DNA of 64,000 nucleotides from Calothrix brevissima NIES-22 (GCF_002367995.1 NZ_AP018207.1:1550001-1614000); one strand, 5' to 3'; shown: positions 17,585 to 27,309, counted from the stretch's first letter. Notes: generated by a model from the letters alone, not told the origin. Made by a program: numbers and translations.

Positions 17585-18508
17585 CTATTCTGTAACAGTA
17601 GCTTTTGCTGCTAATTGCAGTCTGGGATCTGGCATAAATGTATATCTGAGATATAAGCCACCCCAAACAAACAAAGCTATGAGCAATGCACCAATACCTA
17701 TCGGACTAGGAAGCCAGAATAATACTTCTATGTGGTTTAATTCCCCGGTTTTTAGCTTCCAGACGAGTTGGTTGTTGATTTTTTCTGGCTCAATGGCGTT
17801 TTCCGCGATCGCTAAATTTTTGGCTCCGAAGGGAGTTTTTAAGCTAAAATCCAAATCGAGAATTGAACCCGTATTTGATAAAACATTACCATTGCTAGCG
17901 ATTAACGAGAGCGATCGCAAATCCAAATCATAAATTAAGCGATTCCTCACTAATAGTAAAAAGTTGTTTTGTTCTATGAGCAAATTAGATTCGATTTTTG
18001 GTAATTCGGAATTCGCTTCATTTTCAACAGGTTCAGCTTTTTGATTAACGTGGGAATTAAAAAAATCGTTGAACTTTTCTTGTAATTCTTGCCCGTTATT
18101 AAAGGGAATTGACACAACAATTTCTTCTTGAGAAATCCTATTGCTTTTTCCTTCTAATTTCCGCGCCCGACGTTCTATGCTATTTAACCATTCATATACA
18201 TAGTCGCCGCTAAAACTAGTCAGTCTTTCCCCTAGTTTAATGTGCTGCACAAATTCGCCATGATTGGAGTGGTCAAAATTTACACCTACGTCATATTTTA
18301 CGCAACCAGTTAACAGCAAAGATGTTAACAAGACAAACCATAAAATCGGTTTGGGAATTTTGCCGTTGCGACTGTTGCGTGGCGTAGGAAAGTTACGGTT
18401 ATTCGACTTGTAACTAGCAGTTTTTGTAAACAATTCTTGCTTTTTTAATACAAAACTTAATGGTCTAATTAACCGTGCCAAAATCTTTCCTAAATACAAC
18501 CAATTCAT
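17585..18508 (-). CDS. DUF3153-type lipoprotein
   Basis: This protein of about 307 residues has a lipoprotein signal (FVLLTSLLLTGCVKYDVGV, lipobox LLTGC), the conserved cyanobacterial core VNFDHSNHGEFVQHIKLGE...YVYEWLNSIERRARKLEG, and a C-terminal membrane helix (IGIGALLIALFVWGGLYL). I recognise it as DUF3153, function unknown. The start at 18508 (MNWLYLG) was preferred because GGAG lies upstream; a longer frame from 18607 would overlap the upstream gene by 16 bases. It is probably in an operon with the TPR gene just upstream. It is likely anchored to the membrane with a large exposed domain. Confidence 0.8.
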   Translation of the reverse strand: MNWLYLGKILARLIRPLSFVLKKQELFTKTASYKSNNRNFPTPRNSRNGKIPKPILWFVLLTSLLLTGCVKYDVGVNFDHSNHGEFVQHIKLGERLTSFSGDYVYEWLNSIERRARKLEGKSNRISQEEIVVSIPFNNGQELQEKFNDFFNSHVNQKAEPVENEANSELPKIESNLLIEQNNFLLLVRNRLIYDLDLRSLSLIASNGNVLSNTGSILDLDFSLKTPFGAKNLAIAENAIEPEKINNQLVWKLKTGELNHIEVLFWLPSPIGIGALLIALFVWGGLYLRYTFMPDPRLQLAAKATVTE

Positions 18509-18591
18509 GACTATAAATCTCCGAAAAGCGCGAATATTTAACCAATCTTTACTTGTAACCCTTGGTAGGGTTGATGTAAAGAAAGTTTTTC

Positions 18592-19116
18592 TTAAAAACT
18601 CAACCAAACCAGGTAAGAAAGGATGAATCCGATCACAATTAACCCTAACCAGATAAAGCGATTATCCTTTGTATTGACCTGACTGAGATCGACAAATTCC
18701 GGTTCTGGAGATTTTTTATTAGTATTAGAAGTTGAGCGAGGTTTGAGAGTGACACGAGTTTGGGTGTCATTATCTGGTAATTTACCCAAGTCAGGAATTT
18801 CCGTCATCCACTCACTCGGTCTTTTCAGCTTTGGTGCTTTTAAAATGTAAAGTAAATGCCGAGCTTGTTTGTTAATTTCTAAGTAGGGATGACGCTTGAG
18901 TTTTTCGCAAAGTGCGATCGCATCTTCACCTCTCCCAGCCGCTTCATAGGCTGTTACTAGCCAGATATCCACCTCACCCCCAAGCTTAGTATTGCGAGAT
19001 ACAAGGGCGCTAGCTTTCTCTAGATTCTCTACAGCTTCTCGATATTGCCCGTTTTCAAAAGCAACTCTTCCAACTTGGTAGTGAGATTTAGCAATTTCTA
19101 AACTTTCAGTATTCAC
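18592..19116 (-). CDS. TPR protein with C-terminal membrane anchor
   Basis: This 174-residue protein has tetratricopeptide-like helices at residues 5-90 (SHYQVGRVAFENGQYREAVE, LVTAYEAAGRGEDAIALCEK), a low-complexity linker (TRVTLKPRSTSNTNKKSPE) and a C-terminal membrane helix (FIWLGLIVIGFILSYLVWLS). It is probably tail-anchored with the TPR part in the cytoplasm as a docking site. The DUF3153 gene follows on the same strand; the pair recurs in cyanobacteria as far as I recall, suggesting a shared membrane role. Confidence 0.85.
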   Translation of the reverse strand: MNTESLEIAKSHYQVGRVAFENGQYREAVENLEKASALVSRNTKLGGEVDIWLVTAYEAAGRGEDAIALCEKLKRHPYLEINKQARHLLYILKAPKLKRPSEWMTEIPDLGKLPDNDTQTRVTLKPRSTSNTNKKSPEPEFVDLSQVNTKDNRFIWLGLIVIGFILSYLVWLSF

Positions 19117-19405
19117 GTTCTACACACAAATCATTACTGCCTTAATTTATTGTGCCAATGCGAGGAATTTTTGGGAAATTGGGCATGGGGCATTGGGCAT
19201 GGGTATAAAAAACTCTACCCATGAGGGGATGGAATTTGTGAGCGTGGGAAATATAAAAGATTTTACGGGGCGCTACAAGAGGATAAAGTTTCCCGTCAGT
19301 TTCAAGAATTATGTCAAAAATGCTGGTAAAGGAATTTTTTCCAGTAAGTGTAGTTAAAAGTGTAATTAAAAATTCTTGTTTATCAAATTTTTGGGGTATA
19401 AAAAT

Positions 19406-19846
19406 ATGCATAATAGCAAGAATTGGCAAAAGACTTGGTTAGGCGCAGGTGCAACGCTAGCATTGTTGGGTGCTGCAATTGCTCCAGCTTCTGCCCAATC
19501 GGTAATTATTATTTATGGGGATACACAACCAGGGGTAAGTTCGTATGATTACGGTAATTCGATAGCAACTCCTATACCTATAAATCGGGTAAATAAGCAT
19601 CCTGGTAACAGAGGTAATTATTATCGCCGTCGCGGTGACGATAACTATCGTAGAACTACCAATTATTCCTATCCTCCCTACCCGCAAACCATTATTAACC
19701 CTAGTGTCACCTATCCGAATATGGTGCATCCGATGTTTCGTAACCAGCCGTTGAGAAATCCTGTATTCGATCAACGTCCTGATTATCAACCAAATTATCG
19801 ACAATTTAGAGGGCGATCGCGCTCCATTTTGCTTTATCCGCGTTAA
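19406..19846 (+). CDS. Secreted Tyr/Arg/Pro/Asn-rich protein, unknown
   Basis: This protein of about 146 residues starts at ATG MHNSKNWQKTW; a longer frame from 19376 adds ten residues without support. A signal peptide (GAGATLALLGAAIAPASA) is followed by QSVIIIYGD and a low-complexity tail rich in Tyr, Arg, Asn and Pro (NYYRRRGDDNYRRTTNYSYP). It resembles exported cell-envelope or matrix proteins in composition only; no catalytic domain is seen. Confidence 0.75.
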   Translation: MHNSKNWQKTWLGAGATLALLGAAIAPASAQSVIIIYGDTQPGVSSYDYGNSIATPIPINRVNKHPGNRGNYYRRRGDDNYRRTTNYSYPPYPQTIINPSVTYPNMVHPMFRNQPLRNPVFDQRPDYQPNYRQFRGRSRSILLYPR

Positions 19847-19849
19847 ATT

Positions 19850-20010
19850 GCTTTTTCCTCTGCGCCTCTGCGTTCTCTGCGGTTAAAAAGGATTTAATTG
19901 AACCACAGAGACGCAGAGAACACAGAGATAAGAGATTAAGAAAACTTAGACACACTCTGCTAATCTTAACTATCTTGGCGTCCTTGGCGTCTTGGCGGTT
20001 CAATCAATTA
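19850..20010. repeat. Dispersed repeat with CGCAGAGAACACAGAG and CTTGGCGTCTTGGCGG
   Basis: The block holds GCCTCTGCGTTCTCTGCGGT, its near-complement ACCACAGAGACGCAGAGAAC, and GCGTCCTTGGCGTCTTGGCG, then GTTCAATCA. The last part matches 2322-2345 in reverse orientation. It lies between converging genes and could form a long hairpin. Confidence 0.8.
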
Positions 20011-20032
20011 AATTTTATATTTATTACCAGCA

Positions 20033-22369
20033 CTACTGACTATTAACCATTGTCACAATGGTAGATAGGGGTACTTCTGCAAAATACGCTCGTTGAAATT
20101 GTTCCTCGCGCACAGCTGCTAAAAATCTAGCAATCGCCGCATCAACCTGTGCGGGTGGGGTTCCCCCATTCGCCGTAATTTTATCTGCTTGACTGATGTG
20201 TAAATAACGGTCTTGACGCTGCACTGTAAACCCTAAATATTTTAAAGCCTTAAGTCCCAATAATAAAGTATGGTCGCCAATACCTAATTTTTGTAAAAGT
20301 TGCACACGAGTAACTAGTTGATTAGTGCGACTGAGATATTTAGCAATTCCCACCAAAGTCAGCCAAATTTCGTGAGGTAATTGTTGATTGGGTTTACTCC
20401 AGGCGATCGCTAATTGTTGATTATTGTAGAGCGATCGCTTCCACCAAGCGCGTAAATCATCCCAGCTTGTCGGACATTCTGCTACAACTACAGTTAGTTG
20501 CTGATTACTCAATTCTGATTTTTCTTGATTGCGCCAGTCTAATATTAAATCTGAGTTATGAGTGGTAAATACAGAGTCAACACTCGGACGCACAGCAATT
20601 AACCGAATTTCATAGCGTTTCTTAAAGGTGTTATAGTCCAACTCGGCTATACAATCACACCTACCTATGGGTAATTCGTCTTTGTAATGTCCCCACCAAA
20701 TCCCTGCAAAGGCGTTTCTAGTGGAATCATCCCGGATATCAAACTCGGTTTTGATATATTGTACTTTTTTCCCTTGCGCATCTTGTTGATTGCGATGCCA
20801 AGCATTTTCAAACCAGCAATTTTTAATTAATAGCTTGGGAACAGGGTTACCCATTCCACAAGGTTCTAATATTTTCAATTCCAAAAATAAATCTTTGCCT
20901 AAATCTGCAACGGTGACGGTGATATCTGCTTGAATTGTCGCCGTGAGAGTTTTACCGCCTAATGATTGACGTAACCTTTGGTTAATCGCTTGGGAAAATA
21001 ACGGAATATTCTCCACTACCATACTTAACCCAGCCGCAAAGGGATGTCCGCCAAACCGATGTAATAAATGTGCTTGGTCTTTGACTAGTTGGTACAAATC
21101 TACAGAATTGATGGAACGGGCGGAACCACGGGCGAGAGGCTGGGGGATAGTTGCTGTTTCATCTTCTGGGGGGACTTCTGTACTTAATAAAATAGTGGGT
21201 TTACCTGTTTCCTGTGCTACTTGTCCCGCAACTAAACCGAGGACGCCTACAGGCCATTGAGCATCTGCTAAAACGATCGCACTTGTGGTAGATAAATCTA
21301 ATTGATTCAGCTTTTGTGCTACTTGATTTTGCACATCTTTCTGTAAAGACTTACGGCGGGCGTTGGCTAATTCTGTGTCTTCTGCGAGTTCGCTACATCG
21401 TTTGATATCGCGGTTTGTGAGTAATTCCACGCAAAATCTCGCGTCGCCTTGTATCCGACTAACGGCGTTAATTCGCGGCCCCAAACCAAAGGAAATATCT
21501 GTAGGGCGATCGCCACTTTTCTGACACAATTCTAATAATCTCCCCACACCTGGGCGTCGTCTAGCTGTGGGCGGTTGTTTAAAATCTTCCTGTAAACGTT
21601 GAATTCCCAATTGGGCTAAATAGCGACAATCGCCGCTTAACTGTACTAAATCAGCAATTAACCCTACCGCTACTAAATCTAATAAATCTTCTAAAGGCTG
21701 TTGTGGGACATCAGGCAAAGTTTGATACAGTGCTTCTACCAGCTTGTAAGCTACCGCTACCCCAGAAAGATTATACAGGGAATGTTCCGGGGGTAAATTG
21801 CGGGGGTTAATAATGGCGATAACTGGCGGGCGTTCTGCTGGTAAAGTGTGATGATCGGTAACGATGACATCAATACCTAGCTTTCTGGCATAAATAATTT
21901 CATCAATATTCGTACTGCCAGTATCGCAAGTAACAATTAAAGTACAACCTTGTTGTTCTAAATTATCAATACCCGCATTATTGAGTCCGTGGGATTCCTT
22001 GAGGCGATTAGGAATGTAGTAACTTAACTGGGAATTTTGGGCGAAAAATTGTCCTAAACCATCCCACAGCACGGAAGTAGAGGTAATTCCATCAGCGTCA
22101 AAATCACCCCAAATTGCCACTTTTTCCCCAGCATTCCGGGCTAATTTCAACCGAGAAACAGCCAAATGCATTTCTTCCCCAAATTCAAAGGGGCTAGCTG
22201 GTTGATAAGCTTTATAGTTAACAAACCCTTCTAATTGCGATTTATCTTTTATCCCCCGTTGCCATAATAATTGTGCTGCATACAATCCACTTGATGCCGG
22301 AGTATACTTTTTCACAGCTTGGATAAACCACTCTGGCGGTTGTTCAGTTGCGGCTAAAGTCCACTGCAT
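20033..22369 (-). CDS. recJ: Single-stranded-DNA-specific exonuclease RecJ
   Basis: This 778-residue nuclease degrades single-stranded DNA 5' to 3' in recombination and repair. DHH-family motifs are visible: VAIWGDFDADGITSTSVLW (motif I, ~85), VTCDTGSTN (~150), VIVTDHHTLPAERP (motif III, ~170), SGVAVAYKL, and DHHA1 motif RFGGHPFAAGLSM (~435). The protein is longer than E. coli RecJ: a C-terminal extension of about 190 residues includes a Walker-less RecQ/helicase-associated-like segment, common in cyanobacterial RecJ as far as I recall. The start ATG gives MQWTLAATEQPPEW. Confidence 0.96.
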   Translation of the reverse strand: MQWTLAATEQPPEWFIQAVKKYTPASSGLYAAQLLWQRGIKDKSQLEGFVNYKAYQPASPFEFGEEMHLAVSRLKLARNAGEKVAIWGDFDADGITSTSVLWDGLGQFFAQNSQLSYYIPNRLKESHGLNNAGIDNLEQQGCTLIVTCDTGSTNIDEIIYARKLGIDVIVTDHHTLPAERPPVIAIINPRNLPPEHSLYNLSGVAVAYKLVEALYQTLPDVPQQPLEDLLDLVAVGLIADLVQLSGDCRYLAQLGIQRLQEDFKQPPTARRRPGVGRLLELCQKSGDRPTDISFGLGPRINAVSRIQGDARFCVELLTNRDIKRCSELAEDTELANARRKSLQKDVQNQVAQKLNQLDLSTTSAIVLADAQWPVGVLGLVAGQVAQETGKPTILLSTEVPPEDETATIPQPLARGSARSINSVDLYQLVKDQAHLLHRFGGHPFAAGLSMVVENIPLFSQAINQRLRQSLGGKTLTATIQADITVTVADLGKDLFLELKILEPCGMGNPVPKLLIKNCWFENAWHRNQQDAQGKKVQYIKTEFDIRDDSTRNAFAGIWWGHYKDELPIGRCDCIAELDYNTFKKRYEIRLIAVRPSVDSVFTTHNSDLILDWRNQEKSELSNQQLTVVVAECPTSWDDLRAWWKRSLYNNQQLAIAWSKPNQQLPHEIWLTLVGIAKYLSRTNQLVTRVQLLQKLGIGDHTLLLGLKALKYLGFTVQRQDRYLHISQADKITANGGTPPAQVDAAIARFLAAVREEQFQRAYFAEVPLSTIVTMVNSQ

Positions 22370-22388
22370 GATTAAAATTCAAAAATTT

Positions 22389-22476
22389 TGTTGACTGTTG
22401 ACTGTTGACTGCTGACTGGTCAAAGTGTATGCAGTTGTCTTTTGAACAACTGACAACTGACAACTGACAACTGACT
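22389..22476. repeat. Heptamer repeats TTGACTG and inverted CAACTGA
   Basis: TTGACTG units at about 22391-22418 face CAACTGACAACTGACAACTGAC units at about 22449-22476. They are the same family in opposite orientation and can pair. Confidence 0.85.
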
Positions 22477-23119
22477 ATTCATCATTAATAATTAAATCCA
22501 TCTGCGGTTCATTAACTAGGGGATTGAGGACTACTTCATTAGAAAATCCTTCAGGTTTGCGGCTACGAATTGCTGCCGGACGCGATCGCCTGTAACCTGC
22601 TCTTTCAGCTTTTTGATGTTCATAATCTATCAGTCTGCCATAATGTGGGTGCTTACTGAGATTCATCGACAAGAAAATATGCTGACGGATATTACCAAAG
22701 CCTTTGCGGTTAAAAAACTTAACTGCTGGCGTGTTAGTCGGATCTGTATCTACCAACATAAACCGCGCGCCATCTTCAATCATTCGGGCGACAACTTTAT
22801 CCACTAACTTATCTGCAACTCCCTTGCGTTGAAACTGGGGATTCACTCCTAGCCAGAGAATATATCCATAAGTCCAAGAAGCTTTGGTAATAATAGTTCC
22901 TAAAATAAATCCAGCTAATTCACCATCGATTTCCGCCACCAAGCAATATTCGGGATCTGTATTGTAAAGTCCAATAACTTCCCATTCATCCCAAGTTCTA
23001 TATAAATAAGGATATAAATCGCTGGTAAATAATTCTTCACCTAAATGGTAAACATCAGCTATATCATCAATTCCTAATTCACGCACATAAACGGCGTCTT
23101 GATCGTCAATGTTGGTCAT
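22475..23119 (-). CDS. GNAT-family N-acetyltransferase
   Basis: This 214-residue protein has the GNAT fold: ELGIDDIADVYHLGEELF (motif C/D), CLVAEIDGELAGFILGTI, LGVNPQFQRKGVADKLV (acetyl-CoA-binding motif A, Q/RxxGxA form), and DTDPTNTPAVKFFNRKGFG (motif B). A basic C-terminal tail follows (RAGYRRSRPAAIRSRKPEG). The acceptor substrate is unknown; the layout resembles RimI-like or small-molecule acetyltransferases. Monocistronic or read with recJ downstream. Confidence 0.9.
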   Translation of the reverse strand: MTNIDDQDAVYVRELGIDDIADVYHLGEELFTSDLYPYLYRTWDEWEVIGLYNTDPEYCLVAEIDGELAGFILGTIITKASWTYGYILWLGVNPQFQRKGVADKLVDKVVARMIEDGARFMLVDTDPTNTPAVKFFNRKGFGNIRQHIFLSMNLSKHPHYGRLIDYEHQKAERAGYRRSRPAAIRSRKPEGFSNEVVLNPLVNEPQMDLIINDE

Positions 23120-23120
23120 A

Positions 23121-23262
23121 ATAGTTATTGGTCATTTGTCATTTGTCATTGGTCATTTGTCATTTGTCATTTGTCATTTGTCAGTTGTTATTTGTCCTCC
23201 TTGTCCCCCTTGTCCTCCTTGTCCCCCATGCCCCATGCCCCATGCCCCATGCCCCATGTCCC
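23121..23262. repeat. Compound tandem repeats (TCATTTG, TTGTCCTCC, CCCCATG)
   Basis: Three short repeats lie in series: GTCATTTGTCATTTGTCATT, CTTGTCCTCCTTGTCCCC, and CCCCATGCCCCATGCCCC. All three frames across it are open, giving false overlapping reading frames. Confidence 0.9.
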
Positions 23263-24060
23263 TCACAATGCTACTTCTTTTATACTGGCGAGGTTGGGCA
23301 ATACATCGCTTTCGGGTTCGCTGGCTTGAGTGCGATCGCATCGGGTGGAAAATTGACAATAGGTACAGGCTTTATTCCCTACTGGGAGTTGGGGAAATAA
23401 TTCTTTTTGTTGGTAACGTTCTAACCAATAAGTTAAATCGTTTAATAGTTCCTTCAGTTCGTTGGCGGTTCGTTGGTGTTGGGCTGAATTGTAATTAAAT
23501 TTAATATTTTGCGGTTTACCTTCCGATTGCACAAACCAATAAGTCATGGAAATATTTTCTGGCAAATATTCGCTAGTTTCTGCCAAAACATAAAGATAAA
23601 GCCTTGTTTGCCAGTTTTTTTCTAACTTGCTTTTATGGGGTGGTTTGGGGTAAGTTTTCCAATCGAGAATTTGCGCTGTTTGTTTATCGGCAATTAATAA
23701 GTCATAAACAACCGTCAGCAAATAGTTTTGCACTTGCAGAGTCCGAAAATGTTCGCTTTCGCGGAAAGTTTGGCTATCAGTCGCAGGTGCTAAAATTTCC
23801 GGTGCAGCAGCAGCAAAGGCTGACATCCAACTTTGGAGTTGGGTATCTGCTTGTAAAAAACTCTGAATTGGTAAACCCATTTCTCGCTGTTGCATCAACA
23901 GGTGGAAGCGGCTACCTAAAGTTTGCCGTTCTTCATGTTGGGGATCTGCGGGAGAATTGAGATTTTCTAAATAAGTATGTTGAAATTGACGGGGACAACG
24001 TTCTAGTAAATTGAGTTGTCCTTGGGATATACGTAATAATTGGGTGGGAGTTGACAGCAT
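23263..24060 (-). CDS. Stand-alone PD-(D/E)XK nuclease with Fe-S-type cysteines
   Basis: This 265-residue protein matches the RecB/AddB/Cas4-like nuclease domain: an N-terminal LLERCPRQFQHTY, then LGSRFHLLMQQ, the catalytic VYDLLIADKQTAQILDWKTY (D...DWK), QTRLYLYVLAE and a C-terminal KACTYCQFSTRCDR. The single early Cys and three late Cys form the pattern of a 4Fe-4S cluster that clamps this domain in AddB and Cas4. No helicase or cas gene is nearby, so it is a free-standing family member, probably acting in DNA repair (inference). Confidence 0.9.
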   Translation of the reverse strand: MLSTPTQLLRISQGQLNLLERCPRQFQHTYLENLNSPADPQHEERQTLGSRFHLLMQQREMGLPIQSFLQADTQLQSWMSAFAAAAPEILAPATDSQTFRESEHFRTLQVQNYLLTVVYDLLIADKQTAQILDWKTYPKPPHKSKLEKNWQTRLYLYVLAETSEYLPENISMTYWFVQSEGKPQNIKFNYNSAQHQRTANELKELLNDLTYWLERYQQKELFPQLPVGNKACTYCQFSTRCDRTQASEPESDVLPNLASIKEVAL

Positions 24061-24609
24061 TATTCTATTTTAGAAGCTGATATTCCAGCTGGGATTTGAG
24101 GAGCGATCGCATTTACCCCAACATAATGTTAATTCTCACCAACGATTGCGCTTTGATGGAGATTTTACGGTTTTCTGTTCGCTACACAGGGGTAATGTTT
24201 TAATTTTTACCTCGCTTCTCCCCAAGAAAGCAAGCAAAATTGCTGAATACTAAATAAAAATTACAATTAATCGCCTCAAGGCACTGTCAGCAGTTTAATA
24301 AACAATGATACTGGGATGTATTAAAAAACTCATTAACTAAAATCCCCCAGTATTATCATCCCCATAACCAAAATGCATCAAGTTAGCTGATGCCATAAGC
24401 TAATGGGCGTCTAAATTGCATAACTACTAATCAAGGCTGTTAGCTGTCAACGGTTAACTGTCAACAGCCCTCACAATGAATTATGCAACTTAAAAGCAAA
24501 ATAGCTTATTGAGACACATCAACTAAATCAACGCAATTTGAGGTTGGGGAATTGTAACTTGTGTGTTAAATAGGTTCAGAGATAGCTTGACAGTGAATTG
24601 ACAATATTT
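24061..24609. other. 549-base intergenic region with an inverted repeat
   Basis: No gene recognised. GATACTGGGAT at 24307-24317 can pair with ATCCCCCAGTATTATC at 24342-24357 around an AT-rich loop. A short heptamer block (TGTCAACGGTTAACTGTCAA) lies at about 24447-24466. The promoter of the downstream membrane protein gene must be in the last 100 bases. Confidence 0.4.
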
Positions 24610-26238
24610 ATGCATCTATTCAAAATTGCCGGAAAACGTATCAACAAGAGGTATTTTTATCCTCTCCTATCCTTGGCGCTAGTTTGCATCTTACTATTTA
24701 CCTCTGTTGGAGTCGGGCAAGCCCAGGAAGAACAAACTGCTCCAGAGTCAACTCCCGCACCCACTACCACAGTAGTTCAGCAACCTAGTAGCACCCTGAC
24801 TGTACCTGATGTGGCTTCAATTCGGGGAGTCAGTCCGAAAGAATTGTATGTCAGCATTCCCCAGTCACTCGTAGCAGAAAGTTTTCGTGCTGATTCCGAA
24901 GACAAACTGAATTTGGTAATTACAGGAAACAATTTCCCGAAAGCTGAGAGTTCGTCTAAAAATAACATCACCGTCAGAATTGGTCATCCTCCTGATTTTG
25001 CGACTACTAATACTGTCAGAGTGGCAGAAGATGGGCAGGCAATTTTTGCTACATTTAGCAGCTCTCAATTGAAGCATTTACCGAGAGGTACTCATCCTAT
25101 CAAAGTAGAAGTAGCAGGAAACGCCACTAGTATTGATCCACAAATTACCGAAGATCAATTACAGGTCAATATCAACCGTCCTATCAGTAGTTTAACCACA
25201 TTAATTGTCTTTGGTTTCACGACACTGGCGACTTTATTTTTAGTAGGAATTATCTACCTGCTAGCTAAAGAATCAAAAAGAGGTAACGCACCCACACAAT
25301 CTTTAAAAATTGGGAATCATAGAGAAATCAATGCTTTAGAGTGGGTATTACTAGACCGACAAACAAACACCTTTAGTTTGGCACGGACTCAGTTTGTTTG
25401 GTGGCTGACCATCATTGTCTTTGGCTATTTATTTCTGTTCATTGGTAGGGGAATTATTCAAAATATTTGGGAATTCATACCTTTATCGGGATTCGCTTAT
25501 ACTTTTTTGATTAGTTTAGTCACATTAGTCACAGCACAAGCAACTTCTAACATCCGTGGTACTAAAGGATCTGGCGATGTGAATCCTTCTTGGTCAGATT
25601 TAGTAGTACATGGAGGTGTAATCGCTTTAGAACGGGTACAGCAGGTAGTTTGGAACTTAATTATTGGGATTGCGTTTATTGTCATTTTGCTAGTTACCTA
25701 TACAACAGCATCTTCCTTACCAACCATTCCCCAAGAAATTTTAGTGCTGATGGGAATTAGCGCGGGTGGTTATATTAGCGGTAAAGCTGTGCGCAAAGCA
25801 GGCCCCAATGTTACCCAGGTAGTATTGTGGGATGAGCCGCAAGAGTTATTACAAAATCCCCAAGCGAATCCTTACCTAACTATATCTGGCGAACACCTTT
25901 CCCAAGCGGGAAGTGCGATCGTCCAGATTGTCTATTTAGATGAGTCCAATAATGAAAAACCCGAAACGCGGATTGAGGTAAAACAAGAGAACTTATCTAC
26001 CTTAGAACCCGATGCTGATTACCCCGGAGAGTTTTGCAAAAAATTGCAAATTAACTTTAGTGGCATGAATGCGCTTCCGGATCAACAATGGTATGATTGG
26101 CTACAAGTTTTTGGTGAGAATTTCACTGCCCAAAAAGTCAAAATCACTATCATTAATGCTGATGGACAAAGGTCTGTTTGGGATGGTACTAATCCTGTAC
26201 CGGAAAGGAAAATTACTCCCCCACAGTCAGCATATTAA
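24610..26238 (+). CDS. Multi-domain membrane protein of unknown function
   Basis: This protein of about 542 residues has an N-terminal signal or anchor (YPLLSLALVCILLFTSVGVG), a Pro/Thr linker, a beta-rich extracytoplasmic domain resembling an IPT/TIG fold (GVSPKELYVSIPQ...NLVITGNNFP, ~70-185), four further hydrophobic helices (LIVFGFTTLATLFLVGIIYL; WLTIIVFGYLFLFIGRGII; FAYTFLISLVTLVTA; LIIGIAFIVILLVTY) and a second soluble domain with a similar TIG-like feel (PYLTISGEHLSQAGSAIVQI). I do not recognise a named family. The start chosen is ATG MHLFKIAGKR; the TTG four codons earlier is an alternative. Confidence 0.85.
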   Translation: MHLFKIAGKRINKRYFYPLLSLALVCILLFTSVGVGQAQEEQTAPESTPAPTTTVVQQPSSTLTVPDVASIRGVSPKELYVSIPQSLVAESFRADSEDKLNLVITGNNFPKAESSSKNNITVRIGHPPDFATTNTVRVAEDGQAIFATFSSSQLKHLPRGTHPIKVEVAGNATSIDPQITEDQLQVNINRPISSLTTLIVFGFTTLATLFLVGIIYLLAKESKRGNAPTQSLKIGNHREINALEWVLLDRQTNTFSLARTQFVWWLTIIVFGYLFLFIGRGIIQNIWEFIPLSGFAYTFLISLVTLVTAQATSNIRGTKGSGDVNPSWSDLVVHGGVIALERVQQVVWNLIIGIAFIVILLVTYTTASSLPTIPQEILVLMGISAGGYISGKAVRKAGPNVTQVVLWDEPQELLQNPQANPYLTISGEHLSQAGSAIVQIVYLDESNNEKPETRIEVKQENLSTLEPDADYPGEFCKKLQINFSGMNALPDQQWYDWLQVFGENFTAQKVKITIINADGQRSVWDGTNPVPERKITPPQSAY

Positions 26239-26280
26239 TTTGGTCTGATACCAGTTCTATGTGAGGCTGCACATTATAAC

Positions 26281-26333
26281 GCCCTCACCCTAGAAGGGTG
26301 GGGCTAAACAAACAAAGCCTGCAAAGGCAGGCT
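26281..26333 (+). repeat. Double-hairpin dispersed element, copy 1
   Basis: GCCCTCACCCT-AGA-AGGGTGGGGC (26281-26304) and AGCCTGC-AAAG-GCAGGCT (26316-26333) are separated by TAAACAAACAA. The same two-hairpin unit occurs reversed at 30693-30746. Its look resembles the subterminal hairpins of IS200/IS605-type elements. Here it may also end transcription of the preceding gene. Confidence 0.75.
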
Positions 26334-26366
26334 AATTATATGCATCTTCATAGAAAATTGGTATGA

Positions 26367-26440
26367 GTAGGTTGGGTTGAGGAACGAAACCCAACATTTC
26401 CGAGGCTTTGTGGGGTTTCACTCAGTTAAACCCAACATAC
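26367..26440. repeat. GTTGGGTT inverted-repeat element, copy
   Basis: GTTGGGTT-GAGGAACGA-AACCCAAC, then a second arm pair TGGGGTTT...AAACCCAACA. Related copies lie at 2442-2492, 30564-30664 and 33319-33360. Confidence 0.8.
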
Positions 26441-26486
26441 ATATTTACAGGTTTTTGGCACTAACTGAACTGTATTGTATTTTGAA

Positions 26487-27308
26487 TTATCTGGCTATTC
26501 TGCCAAAATTAAATGCCGGATTTGTGGGTTTAGGATTATCAGTTAAACATTGGGCGATCGCACTTATGGTTTTTGTCCAAGGATGCTCTGGATAGCGCAT
26601 TGAAAAAATATCGCTGCTGGCTAGATGAAACATTTCATCGCACACGGGTAAAATCCCGGCTACAGGTACTTTATAACTATCTTGAATTTGTTGTTTTAAA
26701 GCTGGAGTATTTAAACTAGGTAATACTTTATTGACTACTAATAACATCTTTGGAACTTCTAATTTACGCGCGACATCAATTGTGACTGCTGTACCTTGAT
26801 AATCTTGTTTATCAGGGCGCAAAATTACCAACAAAATATCAGAAATAATTACAGAAAGTAGAGTTTCTTCATTAATACCGGGGTGGGTATCAATAAACAG
26901 ATAATCTAACTGGAGACGCTGCATTAAATGGCGAAAACCATCGTTGAGTAACCGCGCATCATAGCCTTCCCGGAGAATCCGAGAAATTTCCCCGGTTTTA
27001 ATACTGGAAGGAATTAGATAAATTTTGCCGCGATTATTGGTAAACCAACCTTTTTTAGTGGCAAATACAGAACTTACATCATAAGTAGCCGCTTCAATTG
27101 CACAGCGTCCCCATAAATAATCATTCAAAGTGTGTTTAATTTTAGTTTCATCTAAACCAAAAGGCACGTGAATTCCTGGGGATTGAATATCTGTATCAAC
27201 AATTCCTACTCGTAAACCAGTACGCGCAATTAAAGTTGCTAGGTTTGCAGTGACGTTAGATTTACCAGTACCACCGCGAAAAGAATGAATTGAAATTATT
27301 TTGGTCAT
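26487..27308 (-). CDS. MinD/ParA-family ATPase
   Basis: This 273-residue protein has the deviant Walker A motif SFRGGTGKSNVTANLA at residue ~10, switch-like VGIVDTDIQSPGIHVPFGL, and DYLFIDTHPGINEETL (Walker B, ~135). These are traits of membrane- or DNA-associated dimerising ATPases that position cell components. It lies 69 bases downstream of a heme-binding DUF3365 sensor gene on the same strand. No ParB or MinE gene is present. The partner function is therefore open; the linkage hints at signal-dependent localisation (inference). Confidence 0.92.
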   Translation of the reverse strand: MTKIISIHSFRGGTGKSNVTANLATLIARTGLRVGIVDTDIQSPGIHVPFGLDETKIKHTLNDYLWGRCAIEAATYDVSSVFATKKGWFTNNRGKIYLIPSSIKTGEISRILREGYDARLLNDGFRHLMQRLQLDYLFIDTHPGINEETLLSVIISDILLVILRPDKQDYQGTAVTIDVARKLEVPKMLLVVNKVLPSLNTPALKQQIQDSYKVPVAGILPVCDEMFHLASSDIFSMRYPEHPWTKTISAIAQCLTDNPKPTNPAFNFGRIAR

Positions 27309-27309
27309 T

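Noticed and set aside
19142..19429. Minus-strand 95-codon frame near 19.3 kb
   Set aside because: Overlaps the signal-peptide gene start region and contains repeat sequence (GGGCATGGGGCATTGGGCAT); no family resemblance.
23099..23498. Overlapping plus-strand frames rich in CPPCPPCP or SFVICHLS
   Set aside because: Products of tandem repeats and the antisense of the nuclease gene.
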